Positions 44,390 through 52,809 of a stretch of DNA of 64,000 nucleotides are shown here, one piece after another. The notes beneath the pieces were generated by a model. That model had not been told where the DNA came from, ran no database searches, and worked only from the letters and a program-made list of their open reading frames with translations. The position numbers and the translations under genes were made by a program. Source of the DNA: Haloechinothrix aidingensis (GTDB lineage: Bacteria > Actinomycetota > Actinomycetes > Mycobacteriales > Pseudonocardiaceae); the NCBI RefSeq assembly GCF_013450155.1, contig NZ_JACCKD010000005.1:124001-188000 (forward strand), in the 5' to 3' direction. Numbering within the stretch: the first letter of the stretch is position 1; each line of letters opens with the position of its first letter.

Positions 44390-44590
44390 ACGGGACGACA
44401 CCCGTGTACGGGCTCGCGTGACCCCAAGCGTGCATCAGGACCAACCGCACCCCGCGATCGGCGGCCTCCCCCGCACCCCACCGGATGGTTTCGAGCGCGT
44501 GCCTGCCCCATCCACACCGACGACGACCGGCAGTTTGGCGTGTACCGGGTTGCTCGTCGTGTCTCCACACGTCGTTTCGTGTTGCCGAGT
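44390..44590 (-). pseudogene. Universal stress protein remnant (frameshifted, truncated)
   Basis: Read leftward, one frame gives VHAKLPVVVGVDGAG, the start of a UspA domain, and another frame continues with ALETIRWGAGEAADRGVRLV and LMHAWGHASPYTGVV, the next part of the same domain. A single frame change between bases about 44480 and 44510 separates them, and the second half of the usual ~145-residue domain is missing. No intact start codon is evident. A DosR-like box and a TTAACT -10 precede it. A decayed Usp gene is the best reading; boundaries are approximate. Confidence 0.6.
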
Positions 44591-44615
44591 TAATGCGGTG
44601 GTCCGGTCGTCGCCT

Positions 44616-44629
44616 GCGGCAGGAGTCCC
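44616..44629 (-). promoter_or_regulatory. DosR/DevR-like box (leftward)
   Basis: Leftward GGGACTCCTGCCGC resembles the DosR half-palindrome GGGAC-N4-GNCCC. A -10-like TTAACT at 44593-44588 lies about 32 bases downstream (centre to centre), the same spacing as the boxes at 49428 and 53622. It would drive the universal-stress-protein remnant. Confidence 0.4.
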
Positions 44630-44675
44630 CGTGCCGCAAGAACTTCCGGCCTACCCGGGCGCGACTCGCCCGACC

Positions 44676-45656
44676 TCACCGCAGAGCTCCCCGCGTTTCA
44701 TTGCGGCGCAGGTAGTCGCGAAGGTCACGCGGGGACTCCTGGCCGGTATCGGCCGGGTACCCGAACCGCAGCAGGATCTGTGGGTAGCCGGTGATGCCAA
44801 GTCCGTCCCGGATACGGTCACGTACCTCATCGAGATGCAGCGGCTGGGTCAGGACGCTGCCCGCCAGCCCGCTCGCCACCGCGGCGAGCCAGGCGCGCTG
44901 CACGGCAGCACCCGCGCGCACCTGGTCGGCTGCCGTGTCCGTGTCGGTGGCGATGATCAGCAGCTGTTCGCCCGCCAACCGCCCGGCCAGCGTCGGTACG
45001 TCCGTTATCCGGGTGGTGGCGCGAACGAGCCCCGCCCACGGCAAGGTGTCACTTCCGGCCGCAGCACGACCATTGCCAGTGGCGCCCGCTACGTGACCCC
45101 CGTTCCACGCGGCGAGCTCCCGCTGGAGCGCGGCGTCGGCGCGCAGCACCGACGCCGCGTAGGTCAGTGCCTCCGCGACCCGTTCGATCTCTGGCGCCAT
45201 CACCCGGTGTGCGCGAACGTCCTCGCCGGATCCTTCCCGGGCCAGAGCCGATGCGACGCCGGAGTCGACCTGCTGGCTGGTGAACGGCCTTCGGTAGCTA
45301 CGCCTCCGGTACAGCGCACCGTAAAGTGCCATGTCGCCGTCATCGACGCTACGACGGGCCCCGGGGGTGATACGCGCGATCAGCGCGGGCCGGTCCGGTT
45401 CCGGGAACAGCTCAACGGCACTGCTCCACCCGAGGGACCGTGCGGCCACTCGCAGGTTGGTGACTGCCGCACCACAGGACAGCAACAGGTCGCGCCCGGT
45501 GGGGTCGTGTTGCCGCGGTGGACGGTCGGTCCATTCGAGCAGATCCACGCGCTCGGATCCGGACTCCACGATCCACGGCATGGTGTTGTGCACCGAGGGG
45601 GTCGTGCACAGTGCGCGGTCGAGTACCGCGAGGTCAGCGAGTGTCCATCCGGTCAT
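44676..45656 (-). CDS. Acg-family nitroreductase-like flavoprotein
   Basis: 326 residues from ATG 45656 (AAGGAG six bases upstream). The pattern of two tandem half nitroreductase domains fits Acg (Rv2032)-type proteins: APSVHNTMPW-like SVHNTMPWIVE near residue 20, GRDLLLSCGAAVTNLRVA, RRSYRRPF, and the C-terminal PQILLRFGYP. In mycobacteria Acg proteins bind FMN tightly, are induced by DosR in hypoxia, and may store or hide flavin. A near-perfect GGGACG-TT-CGTCCC box lies about 80 bases upstream. C-terminal LRDYLRRNETRG completes a normal length. Confidence 0.87.
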   Translation of the reverse strand: MTGWTLADLAVLDRALCTTPSVHNTMPWIVESGSERVDLLEWTDRPPRQHDPTGRDLLLSCGAAVTNLRVAARSLGWSSAVELFPEPDRPALIARITPGARRSVDDGDMALYGALYRRRSYRRPFTSQQVDSGVASALAREGSGEDVRAHRVMAPEIERVAEALTYAASVLRADAALQRELAAWNGGHVAGATGNGRAAAGSDTLPWAGLVRATTRITDVPTLAGRLAGEQLLIIATDTDTAADQVRAGAAVQRAWLAAVASGLAGSVLTQPLHLDEVRDRIRDGLGITGYPQILLRFGYPADTGQESPRDLRDYLRRNETRGALR

Positions 45657-45738
45657 TCCTTGCTCCTTCAAAAGGCGTCGAACACAACTGTCTCGACACC
45701 CGCTGGTGAGCCGGAAGGGCTTTACGGATGCACTACCA

Positions 45739-45752
45739 GGGACGTTCGTCCC
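45739..45752. promoter_or_regulatory. DosR/DevR-like palindrome
   Basis: GGGACG-TT-CGTCCC has perfect 6-base arms, closest in this window to the DosR GGGAC...GTCCC palindrome. It lies between the leftward Acg gene (start 45656) and the rightward DUF3048 gene (start 45875), so it could serve either. No -10 at the 32-base spacing was seen on either side, a weakness. Confidence 0.5.
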
Positions 45753-45874
45753 GGATGGCGACAAACGTTCCCACCGGCGCCGGACCGCCTCCCCGGCAGG
45801 CATGTCGACGGCAGGCACGACCCCGCGACGCGCGGTAGGATCACCGCTGCCGCTGCCCCGGACGAAGTGAGGCG

Positions 45875-46942
45875 ATGGTGACCGGTCGCGCGAAGAGTCT
45901 CCTTGCTGTCCTGATCGTGGCTGCCATGGGCGCAGCCGCGGTGATCGGCCTCGTGGTTCTCCTGGGTGACGACGACCCGGAACCGTCCCAGCCGGAACCG
46001 ACGGCCCAGGAGACGGACGAGCCCGAACCCCCGCGTGCCCCGCTGACCGGTGAGGCGATCGACGACGAGTCCGACCTCGACCACCCGGCCGTGGCGGTCA
46101 AGGTCTCCGACGTCGAGCAGGCCCACCCGCAGGTGGGCGTGGACCGTGCCGACATCGTGTTCGTCGAGTTCCTCGGCGTGAACTACACGCGGCTGGCCGC
46201 CGTGTTCCACTCGGACCTCCCGGACGAGGTCGGGCCGGTGCGCTCGGTTCGCCCCTCCGACGCACCCCTGCTCGGGCCGATCGCTCCAGCCTTCGGCAAC
46301 ACGATGGGCTCCGAGTGGATCATGGACTACGTCTACGGTGCCGGTGAGCTCGACGACCTCGGCACCCAGCGCGTCTCCGGAAGCAATGCGTACACGCTGA
46401 ACCAGCAACGTCCGCAGCCCGATCACGTCTTCGCCCATCCCGGCGAGCTGCTCGGCCTGACGGACTTCTCCGAGCCCCCCGAGCCGTACTTCTCGTACTC
46501 GTCCGAGGACGAGGCAAGCACAGCCGAGCAGGCGGGAGGATCCGGCTCCTCGGTGCAGCTCGCGTACGGCAGCGGCTCCCCGATCACCTGGACCTACGAC
46601 GAGGAGAACGGGCAGTACCTTCGCGAGCACCAGCGCGGTGCACACGAGATGGCAGGCGGTGAGCGGATCAGCGCAACCAACGTCGTCGTCATCGAGGCCG
46701 AGGCTGAGACCGGCAAGATCGGCGACGGCGGTGGGCAACCGGTGCCGATCCAGGACCTCGTCGACAGCGAGGGGTCGTTCGTGGCCCTGTCCGGCGGATC
46801 CTCCGTGACCGGTACCTGGTCGAAGGGCGGCGAGAACGACCGGTTCGAGCTGCGCACCGACGACGGGGAGCAGCTCAGGCTCGCACCCGGCAACACGTGG
46901 GTCGAGCTACCCCAGCCGTCCACGGGCGTAACCACCGGCTGA
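45875..46942 (+). CDS. DUF3048 (YerB-like) membrane-anchored protein
   Basis: 355 residues. An N-terminal membrane helix (about 9-30) is followed by an acidic Pro/Glu-rich linker and then the DUF3048 fold with VAVKVSDVEQAHPQVGVDRA, DIVFVEFLG, VGPVRSVRPSD, and the C-terminal half GGSSVTGTWSKGGENDRFE. B. subtilis YerB is the best known relative and its function is not known. No lipobox; extracytoplasmic by orientation. Transcribed opposite to the Acg gene from the shared intergenic region with the 45739 palindrome. Confidence 0.85.
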   Translation: MVTGRAKSLLAVLIVAAMGAAAVIGLVVLLGDDDPEPSQPEPTAQETDEPEPPRAPLTGEAIDDESDLDHPAVAVKVSDVEQAHPQVGVDRADIVFVEFLGVNYTRLAAVFHSDLPDEVGPVRSVRPSDAPLLGPIAPAFGNTMGSEWIMDYVYGAGELDDLGTQRVSGSNAYTLNQQRPQPDHVFAHPGELLGLTDFSEPPEPYFSYSSEDEASTAEQAGGSGSSVQLAYGSGSPITWTYDEENGQYLREHQRGAHEMAGGERISATNVVVIEAEAETGKIGDGGGQPVPIQDLVDSEGSFVALSGGSSVTGTWSKGGENDRFELRTDDGEQLRLAPGNTWVELPQPSTGVTTG

Positions 46943-46984
46943 CGGGCCGCTCGAGCTCACAGGCCGGAACCGGCAGCGAACGGC

Positions 46985-47347
46985 TCAGCTCGCCACATCA
47001 CCGCGCTGCCCGACCGCCACGACCGGCACCCGGACCTCCAGCATCCCCGGTTTGTAGCTGGCGCTGATGCCACCGGTGTCCGCGCCGGACGGCAGGCCGA
47101 CACTCCTGGTGAGCGCACCGTGCCGTGCCCTCTCGCACCTCATGGTGACCAGCAGGGCGTCCCCGGAGGTCCAGATCGTGATGTCCGCCTTCGAGCCCGT
47201 GGCCGGAACGGTCACGTGAACCAGGTACATGCCATCGGTGTAGTACTCCTCGACGTGGCCGAGCTCGTGTGGGTACGAGGCGGCCGACCGGTCGGCATTC
47301 CCGCTCGCCTTCGCCGTGTCGTGCTGTGGCTGGCTGGTCACGATCAT
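46985..47347 (-). CDS. Hsp20-family small heat-shock protein (alpha-crystallin)
   Basis: 120 residues from ATG 47347 (GAGGATGG upstream; a GTG 14 codons earlier is possible). The alpha-crystallin core is short but shows YYTDGMYLVHVTVPATGSKA and the C-terminal ISASYKPGMLEVRVPVV, the typical beta9 strand. It prevents aggregation of unfolded proteins without ATP, like HspX (Acr), a main DosR product. It ends 42 bases from the DUF3048 stop (convergent). The hibernation factor gene ends 65 bases upstream on the same strand, so they may be co-transcribed. Confidence 0.8.
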   Translation of the reverse strand: MIVTSQPQHDTAKASGNADRSAASYPHELGHVEEYYTDGMYLVHVTVPATGSKADITIWTSGDALLVTMRCERARHGALTRSVGLPSGADTGGISASYKPGMLEVRVPVVAVGQRGDVAS

Positions 47348-47412
47348 CGTTTGTCCATCCTCATTGTCGACCGCGGGCGATATGCGCACGGCTCCGCTGT
47401 ACGCGGCTGGGG

Positions 47413-48231
47413 CTACCGGGTGGCCGGTAGTGCGGTGAGCAGCCCGAAATGGCCGTCGTAGCGGCGGTAGAGCACGCTCACGTTCTTGGTGTCGATGTCC
47501 ACGAACGGGATGAACGGCAACCGGCCTGCGCCCAGCCGGTGCTCGGCCGTGCTCAGTGAGATCACGGGCGCATCGAGCGCGCCGGAGATGACCGGGTCCT
47601 GGGCCGGACGGCTGCGATGACGGTCGCTCGGCGATCCCTGGGTGAGGCGCGTACCGCCGCTGCCGTCACGCCAGAGGACGCTGTCCCGGCCGCTCTCCCT
47701 CTCCGTGAACAGGTGAAAGTTGTAGTCCCGGATGTCCATGTCGAACGCGGCATCGGACACGCTGCACACGACCGGGAGACATCGCTTGGTACGGATCGTG
47801 CTGGGACTGCGCACCGAGCGGTGCGCACCCACCATGCGCTGGATCGTCAGCTCGTGCCGCCCCCGGACGCTGTGCCGGAGCTTGTCTCCCCAACCCGCAC
47901 CACGCAGCTCCGCGACACGCACGACCCGCTCCCGGAGTCGCTCGACGGCCCGGTCGACAGCGTCCGGACCGGTCGGCGCGCTCGCTTGTGCTCGGACGAA
48001 CCACCCGTCGATGTCGACGTTCGTCTGGGCGATGACCGGCCCCGTCACGGCGACTTCCCAGTACCGCGTGAGCCGGACCCGTGCCGCCAGCACCGGCAAG
48101 GCGTCATCGGTGATCAACTCCGCGATGCGCGCGGCCGCGTAGTCGGCGGTGCCGGTATCCACCGCACCACGCACGGTCACCCGGACGTCCGGCACCGGGC
48201 GGTATGTCGCGTGCGGCAGTGTCGCGGTCAT
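47413..48231 (-). CDS. Ribosome hibernation promoting factor, long form (RafH/Rv0079-like)
   Basis: 272 residues from ATG 48231 with GGAGGAG. An N-terminal S30AE-type domain (DVRVTVRGAVDTGTADYA, then VTGPVIAQTNVDIDGWFVRA) is followed by two shorter related segments: VCSVSDAAFDMDIRDYNFHLF (around 160-185) and RLPFIPFVDIDTKNVSVLYR at the C-terminus. Mycobacterial RafH-type factors have the same layout, bind ribosomes in hypoxia and are DosR-controlled. A weak DosR-like box at 48312-48325 lies upstream. Confidence 0.85.
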   Translation of the reverse strand: MTATLPHATYRPVPDVRVTVRGAVDTGTADYAAARIAELITDDALPVLAARVRLTRYWEVAVTGPVIAQTNVDIDGWFVRAQASAPTGPDAVDRAVERLRERVVRVAELRGAGWGDKLRHSVRGRHELTIQRMVGAHRSVRSPSTIRTKRCLPVVCSVSDAAFDMDIRDYNFHLFTERESGRDSVLWRDGSGGTRLTQGSPSDRHRSRPAQDPVISGALDAPVISLSTAEHRLGAGRLPFIPFVDIDTKNVSVLYRRYDGHFGLLTALPATR

Positions 48232-48311
48232 CGTGCTCCTCCAGCTGGCGGCGCGTGGTACGTGCAGGTCAGCACGCCCAGCGCATAGAAGGAACGTAAC
48301 CGTCGGTCTGC

Positions 48312-48325
48312 GGGCCCCGGAAGAG
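48312..48325 (-). promoter_or_regulatory. Weak DosR/DevR-like box (leftward)
   Basis: Leftward CTCTTCCGGGGCCC has the GGCCC end of a DosR box and lies about 32 bases before a TCTATG -10-like hexamer (48289-48284) upstream of the hibernation factor gene. Matches only half of the motif, so weak. Confidence 0.25.
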
Positions 48326-48514
48326 TCGAAATGCCCTCACCGCGACGGACCTTCGCCGCTGCACCCGGAGGGACGCACCGCGCCACGGTGGCACCGGGCC
48401 GCGTCCGCGCGCACGGGCTATTACGGAACGGATACACGTTCGCACGGGAAGTGAAACAACCCTGTACCGGGGCCCGAACGGCGTGCTGTGATCGATAGCG
48501 ATTGGAGGGGTGCG

Positions 48515-49357
48515 ATGACGGTCTCACACACCGTGCCACCGCCCGACGTTCTCGATACGTTGAACGCCACAGTGCGCTACACCGCTCAACCCCTCGCAGG
48601 GGAGATTCCCAATCATTCCACAGTGGAGTCAGCGGTGATGCTGGCCGCGCGCGCTCCATCGATGCTGCACGATCGGCCGTGGCACTGTCGGGTCACGGGT
48701 ACGACCATCGAGCTGCACGCCGCATCCCGGCGGACCGACACCAGCGAGGACCGGGGTGTGCTGGTCAGCTGTGGTGCCGCGCTGCACCATCTGATGGTCG
48801 CCTTCGCGGCGTTCGGCTGGGCCGCCACCGTCGTGCCGTTCCCGGCAGCGCGGCTCGCCATCATCGCGCGCGTATACCTGCACGAGGCAGAGCCGACCGA
48901 CCACAGCATCCGGCTGGCGGCAGCGATCGCACGCCGCTGCCACGACGGTTCCGCGCGTGCGGCGAGCCCGGAACACGCCGCCGCGGGCCACCGCGCGGAC
49001 CGGATCGAGGCGCTGCGCGCGTATCCCCCCGTCGCGGGCACCATGCTCACCCCGATCCACCATCACCCGGACCTCGACCACCCCGACGGCCCGGCCCGCT
49101 CTGCGGGTACCGCCGCGGATATCCGCGTGCCGCACCCCCGGCTCCCCGTGGACGAGACACCACCGCCCCCGGATCAACGGTGGTTCGCGCTGGCGACGCG
49201 GACCGATCAGCGGGAGGCACGGCTACGCGCCGGCCTCGCGTTGAGCACGGTGTCGCTCCTGGCGACCGAGCTCGGGTTGAGCTGCGAGGCGCGGGTCGCG
49301 CCCGCGCCGCGTGCCCGCAACGGCTCTATCCGCCACGTCCTGCTGCGGGTGCGCTGA
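48515..49357 (+). CDS. Short Acg-like nitroreductase-fold protein
   Basis: 280 residues from ATG 48515 with TTGGAGGGG upstream; nine earlier codons are not needed. Similar to Acg proteins in its N-terminal half (LAARAPSMLHDRPWHCRV, VLVSCGAALHHLMVAFAAFG), but shorter than the 45656 relative and without its C-terminal PQILLRFGYP stretch, so flavin binding may be changed. Divergent from the hibernation factor gene. A GGGGCCCGAACGGC sequence at 48469-48482 is a possible DosR-like site, but spacing to any -10 is wrong. Confidence 0.75.
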   Translation: MTVSHTVPPPDVLDTLNATVRYTAQPLAGEIPNHSTVESAVMLAARAPSMLHDRPWHCRVTGTTIELHAASRRTDTSEDRGVLVSCGAALHHLMVAFAAFGWAATVVPFPAARLAIIARVYLHEAEPTDHSIRLAAAIARRCHDGSARAASPEHAAAGHRADRIEALRAYPPVAGTMLTPIHHHPDLDHPDGPARSAGTAADIRVPHPRLPVDETPPPPDQRWFALATRTDQREARLRAGLALSTVSLLATELGLSCEARVAPAPRARNGSIRHVLLRVR

Positions 49358-49427
49358 CCGCAGGTGTGGCTCGGCCCGTCACCCCGGCACGCCGAACCGG
49401 ATCCGGGGGACACGGACCGTGTAACCA

Positions 49428-49441
49428 GGGACTTTCGGCCA
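49428..49441 (+). promoter_or_regulatory. DosR/DevR-like box (rightward)
   Basis: GGGACTTTCGGCCA matches the core GGGAC-TTTC-GGCC pattern used by DevR in actinobacteria. A GAGTAT -10-like hexamer (49466-49471) lies 34 bases downstream (centre to centre), and a GTG start at 49478 falls at the expected transcription start. Confidence 0.5.
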
Positions 49442-49477
49442 CTGTGCCCGCGGTGCCCGGTGAGCGAGTATGGAGCC

Positions 49478-49768
49478 GTGCACAACGAGCAGAACCCGCA
49501 GGCCGTGGTGGGCCCGCCAGGTGCGAGCGATGCGGAGCGTTCCCGGGCGGTACGGACCGTCGCCGCACACGCTACGGACGCCGGGGACCTCGAGCAGCTG
49601 TTGGACATGCTCGGGCTCGCCGCAGGCGAGGCGCGCGAGCCGGGAAGCGCGCCGGACCAGATCACCCGCGCGCACCGCGAGGCGCTCCGTGCCGCTCCCC
49701 GTAACCGCAGGTTGCTGGCTAGCGAGCTGGCGACCGTGCTCACCTCGGGATCGTCGCAGGAGCACTGA
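49478..49768 (+). CDS. Small protein, unknown, probably leaderless
   Basis: 96 residues. The GTG at 49478 is chosen because it lies where transcription from the upstream DosR-like promoter should begin, giving a leaderless message; GGAG is too close to act as a ribosome site. The middle (ERSRAVRTVAAHATDAGDL, EQLLDMLGL) resembles short helical actinobacterial proteins of unknown function; the rest is polar. No membrane segment. A DosR-controlled small protein is the best description. Confidence 0.45.
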   Translation: MHNEQNPQAVVGPPGASDAERSRAVRTVAAHATDAGDLEQLLDMLGLAAGEAREPGSAPDQITRAHREALRAAPRNRRLLASELATVLTSGSSQEH

Positions 49769-49834
49769 CCGCACACGGGTCCGTTCCTGCTCAACCACCC
49801 GCGCATCCCCAGGTCCGCACGGGCAGCCCGGAAT

Positions 49835-49864
49835 TTGACAAATGGTCGGCAGTTGCCGACCATT
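49835..49864 (+). promoter_or_regulatory. Promoter and operator of the ArsR-type regulator
   Basis: A TTGACA -35 (49835-49840) is followed by a perfect 10-base inverted repeat AATGGTCGGC-AGTT-GCCGACCATT (49841-49864), filling the spacer up to a CATTCT -10 (49861-49866). The regulator's ATG at 49870 lies at the expected transcription start. A further half-site GCCGACCAT is at 49891-49899 inside the gene. Binding there would block transcription, so autorepression is likely. Confidence 0.75.
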
Positions 49865-49869
49865 CTGCT

Positions 49870-50469
49870 ATGGCAGACTGTACGGTATCCGCCGACCATA
49901 ATTCGGCACCGGACTACGAGCTGGACGAGCAGCTGGAGCTCACCCACCCACGGCAGTACCGCGCGCTCTTCAACGAGACCCGCGCCGACATCGTCAACCT
50001 GCTGCTGGAACGCGCAGCGACCACCTCCGACCTGGCGCAGGCGCTCGGCAAGCCGAAAGGCACCATCGGACACCACCTCAAGACGCTCGCCGACGCGGGC
50101 CTGGTGCGGGTGGTGCGCACCAAGCGGGTCCGGGCGATCGACGCGATCTACTACGGCCGCACGGCGCGCGTGTTCCTCTTCGACCGCATCGGGGAGGCCA
50201 CGAACCAGCCCCAGCGCACCATGGAGATCGCCTCCTCCGAGATCGCTCGCGTACCTGCCGGGTCCCAGCTACCGCAGACGGTCGGGTTGCGCCACGTCCG
50301 GATCCCCGCCGAGCGCGCGGAGGAGTGGAAACGCAGGCTCCACGAGCTCGTCGACGAGTTCGTCCGCGAACCACGGTCGGGCGAGGTCAGCTACGGCCTG
50401 CTTGTCGGGCTGTACCCGACCGATCGCCCGAGCCTGCCCACCCCGGAAGGTGCCGGGGAGGACGGGTGA
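49870..50469 (+). CDS. ArsR-family winged-helix regulator
   Basis: 199 residues, with a winged helix at about 25-95 (LFNETRADIVNLLLE, TTSDLAQALGKPKGTIGHHL, LADAGLVRVVRTKRVRA), followed by a C-terminal part with GLRHVRIPAERAEEWKRRLH. No cysteine pair for metal sensing is visible. It begins leaderless at its own promoter and is coupled by GTGA overlap to an MFS exporter gene, so it probably represses both and is released by a compound the exporter removes. Confidence 0.85.
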   Translation: MADCTVSADHNSAPDYELDEQLELTHPRQYRALFNETRADIVNLLLERAATTSDLAQALGKPKGTIGHHLKTLADAGLVRVVRTKRVRAIDAIYYGRTARVFLFDRIGEATNQPQRTMEIASSEIARVPAGSQLPQTVGLRHVRIPAERAEEWKRRLHELVDEFVREPRSGEVSYGLLVGLYPTDRPSLPTPEGAGEDG

Positions 50470-51818
50470 CCTGCCACGCCCCGGCAGAGGGGCGCCTGGG
50501 GGCGAACTACTGGAAGCTGCTGTCCGCGCACTCCTTCTCCAACCTCGGGGACGGGCTGCGGCTGGTCGCGATCCCCTGGCTGGCATCGGCCATCACGCGG
50601 GAGCCGATGTTGATCGCGCTGGCCACCGCGGCGGTGCGGGTGCCGTGGCTGGTGTTCTCGCTGCCCGCCGGAGTGATCACCGACCGGGTGGACCGGCGCC
50701 TGCTTGTCGCCTGGATGGATGTCGCGGGCGCCATCACGATGCTCGCCTTCGCCGGGATCGTGCTCGCCAACCAGGCGAGCATCGCCGATCCCGCCGCGCT
50801 GGCCGCGGGCACCGCCGGTCCTCCTGCCAACCAGGCGGTGCTGCTGGGCTTGCTGTACCTGACCGCGCTGCTGATCGGGCTCGCCGAGGTGCTTCGGGAC
50901 AACTCCGCGCAAACGCTGATGCCATCGATCGCGCCGAAGGACCGCCTGGAGCGGGCCAACGGCCGCGTGTGGGGTGCGGAGATCGTGATGAACCAGTTCG
51001 TCGGTCCGCCGCTGGCAGGCGCGCTGCTGGGAGTCGCCCTCGCCCTGCCGTTCCTCGTCAACGTCGGCACCTTCGCGCTCGCCGCCGGGCTGGCGTTCGC
51101 GATCGCCGGGTCGTTCGCACCACGCGGTCCGGCCACCACGGGACGGATCGCCTGGCGCACCGAGATCGGCGCGGGGCTGACCTGGCTGTGGAACCATCGC
51201 CTGCTGCGGTCACTGGCGCTGATCCTCGGGGCCCTGAACGCGATGGGCACGATGGCCGTGTCGATCTACGTACTGTTCGCGCAGGAGATCCTGGAGCTGG
51301 ACGCCGGTACGTTCGGGCTGTTGCTCACCGGTACCGCCGCAGGTGGGGTGCTGGGGTCGTTGCTGGCCGCCCGGATCAGCGGCGTGATCGGCCCCGGCCG
51401 GGCACTGTTCACCGCGATGCTCGGTATGGGGCTCGGCTACGGTGTCATCGGGCTCGCCCCGGTCGCCGCGCTGGCGTGGCTGATGCTGCTGGTCATCGGC
51501 TTCCTCGTGGTGCAGTGGAACGTGGTCACCGTGTCCCTGCGGCAGAGCATCGTGCCCGACCACATGCTGGGGCGGGTGAACTCGGTGTACCGGTTCTTCG
51601 GGTGGGGCATGATCTCGGTCGGCAGCCTGCTCGGAGGCTTGGTGGTCTCGGCGGGCGAACCGCTTCTGGGGCGCGAGTGGGCGCTGCGCACACCCTTCCT
51701 GCTCGCCGCAGCTGTACATCTCGCGCTGCTGGTCTACGCGCTACCGCGCATCAACAACCGGCGCGTGCGCGAAGCAACGTCGGCCCAGGAAGCCGGTGGG
51801 CTCATCGGGACGACGTAG
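50466..51818 (+). CDS. MFS exporter (EntS/MFS_3 type)
   Basis: 450 residues from GTG 50466, which overlaps the regulator's stop as GTGA; the longer upstream frame is not coding. Twelve membrane helices, N-terminal NYWKLLSAHSFSNLGDGLRL, loop motif TDRVDRRLL, and central RVWGAEIVMNQFVGPPLAG are characteristic of the EntS/MFS_3 family of drug and siderophore exporters. Controlled with the ArsR regulator. Substrate unknown. Confidence 0.88.
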   Translation: MTCHAPAEGRLGANYWKLLSAHSFSNLGDGLRLVAIPWLASAITREPMLIALATAAVRVPWLVFSLPAGVITDRVDRRLLVAWMDVAGAITMLAFAGIVLANQASIADPAALAAGTAGPPANQAVLLGLLYLTALLIGLAEVLRDNSAQTLMPSIAPKDRLERANGRVWGAEIVMNQFVGPPLAGALLGVALALPFLVNVGTFALAAGLAFAIAGSFAPRGPATTGRIAWRTEIGAGLTWLWNHRLLRSLALILGALNAMGTMAVSIYVLFAQEILELDAGTFGLLLTGTAAGGVLGSLLAARISGVIGPGRALFTAMLGMGLGYGVIGLAPVAALAWLMLLVIGFLVVQWNVVTVSLRQSIVPDHMLGRVNSVYRFFGWGMISVGSLLGGLVVSAGEPLLGREWALRTPFLLAAAVHLALLVYALPRINNRRVREATSAQEAGGLIGTT

Positions 51819-51837
51819 GCATTCGCCTCGAGGTGCG

Positions 51838-52103
51838 CTACCGAACCAGGTGCCCGTGTTCGTGCGGGACGCTCTCGATGTCCTCCGAGGTCCGGTCGGT
51901 CAAGCGGTGCGCCGGCCCGGACAACGCCCTGGAGGTCGCGAGCTTGCCACCGATCCCGGACCGTTCGTATCTTGTGTATCCAGGCGCGCGATTCCCTCCG
52001 CGAGGATCGAATCGTCGTCATGGCCGCGCGGCACCGCACGTGCTCGCGTGATGTTCTCGTGCTCGCCGATGACGACGTCGACGGTCCGTCTGTTGCTAAG
52101 TAT
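51838..52103 (-). pseudogene. DUF1876 (Rv1738-type) gene with frameshift and lost start
   Basis: Leftward reading gives RRTVDVVIGEHEN, then SILAEGIARLDTQDTN in one frame, and IGGKLATSRALSG, TSEDIESVPHEHGHLVR in the next frame before a TAG at 51838. Joined, these make a normal 88-residue DUF1876 protein. One base (a G in GTCCGGGATC, about 51954-51960) is missing, and the codon after the AAGGAG ribosome site is ATA, not ATG (52103-52101). Rv1738 is a DosR product related to hibernation factors. The single-base lesion could be an assembly error, but the lost start argues for decay. Confidence 0.65.
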
Positions 52104-52385
52104 GGCTACTCCTTGCCTTGTGGTGACGAAGCCCGAGCGATGGCCCCGCGCCCGTGACCCCATACCGTAAGCTCCGCCGGTAGCGACCAAGCCAGGAGCG
52201 ATTCGGGGCGAGAGGTCCGTGAGGTCTCCGCCTCGGCGTTGGCGGTGGTTCTCCACTGGCACGCATCCCCACATCCAGTACATCTGTCGCGCGAGACGAC
52301 CATGACCGCCGCATCAGAGTGCGCGGTATCCCGGGGTCGAAGCAGGTTGCCGCACAGGTACCGACCGGTCGAGTGCAGGCAGGAC

Positions 52386-52604
52386 TCAGCTCGAAGCGCC
52401 GAGCCCACCGATCCATCCCGCGACGCCGCTGACGGCATGTGGGATGTAGAACGGGAGGAGCTTGCCCCCGACCGTGTTCTGCAAGGCCATGCCGACGGCG
52501 ATGCCGATCGTCGCGGCGAACGAGAGCCAGAACAAGCCGGACACGGCGATCACGATGGTTGCCACGCCGATCAGCACGACGGTGCCGAGCAGCGCGTGGC
52601 GGAT
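52386..52604 (-). other. Hydrophobic open frame without a clear start
   Basis: About 70 residues with two membrane-like helices (GTVVLIGVATIVIAVSGLF, LSFAATIGIAVGMAL) followed by LPFYIPHAVSGVAGWIGGLG. No start codon with a ribosome site fits; upstream residues look non-coding. A remnant or an unrecognised small membrane gene. The flanks (52104-52385 and 52605-52809) show no other gene. Confidence 0.35.
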
Positions 52605-52809
52605 CGAGCAGGCACACGGTGGCGGCTGACGTCGACCGGCACGACCCCAGCACAGGAGGTTCTGCGTCGTGGCCCCGGATAGGAACGATGCACGTCTACA
52701 GGAAGCGACGCAGCACCCCGGCATATACGCGCGCCAAGCACGACGCATTCATCCGGACGTCACAGTCACCAACCATGTCGGAGGAGGGGAACGTACCCGG
52801 AGCACTTCG

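Noticed and set aside
48346-48359. CGGACCTTCGCCGC as a DosR-like box
   Set aside because: No -10-like hexamer 32-34 bases away in either direction, and about 120-160 bases from either gene.
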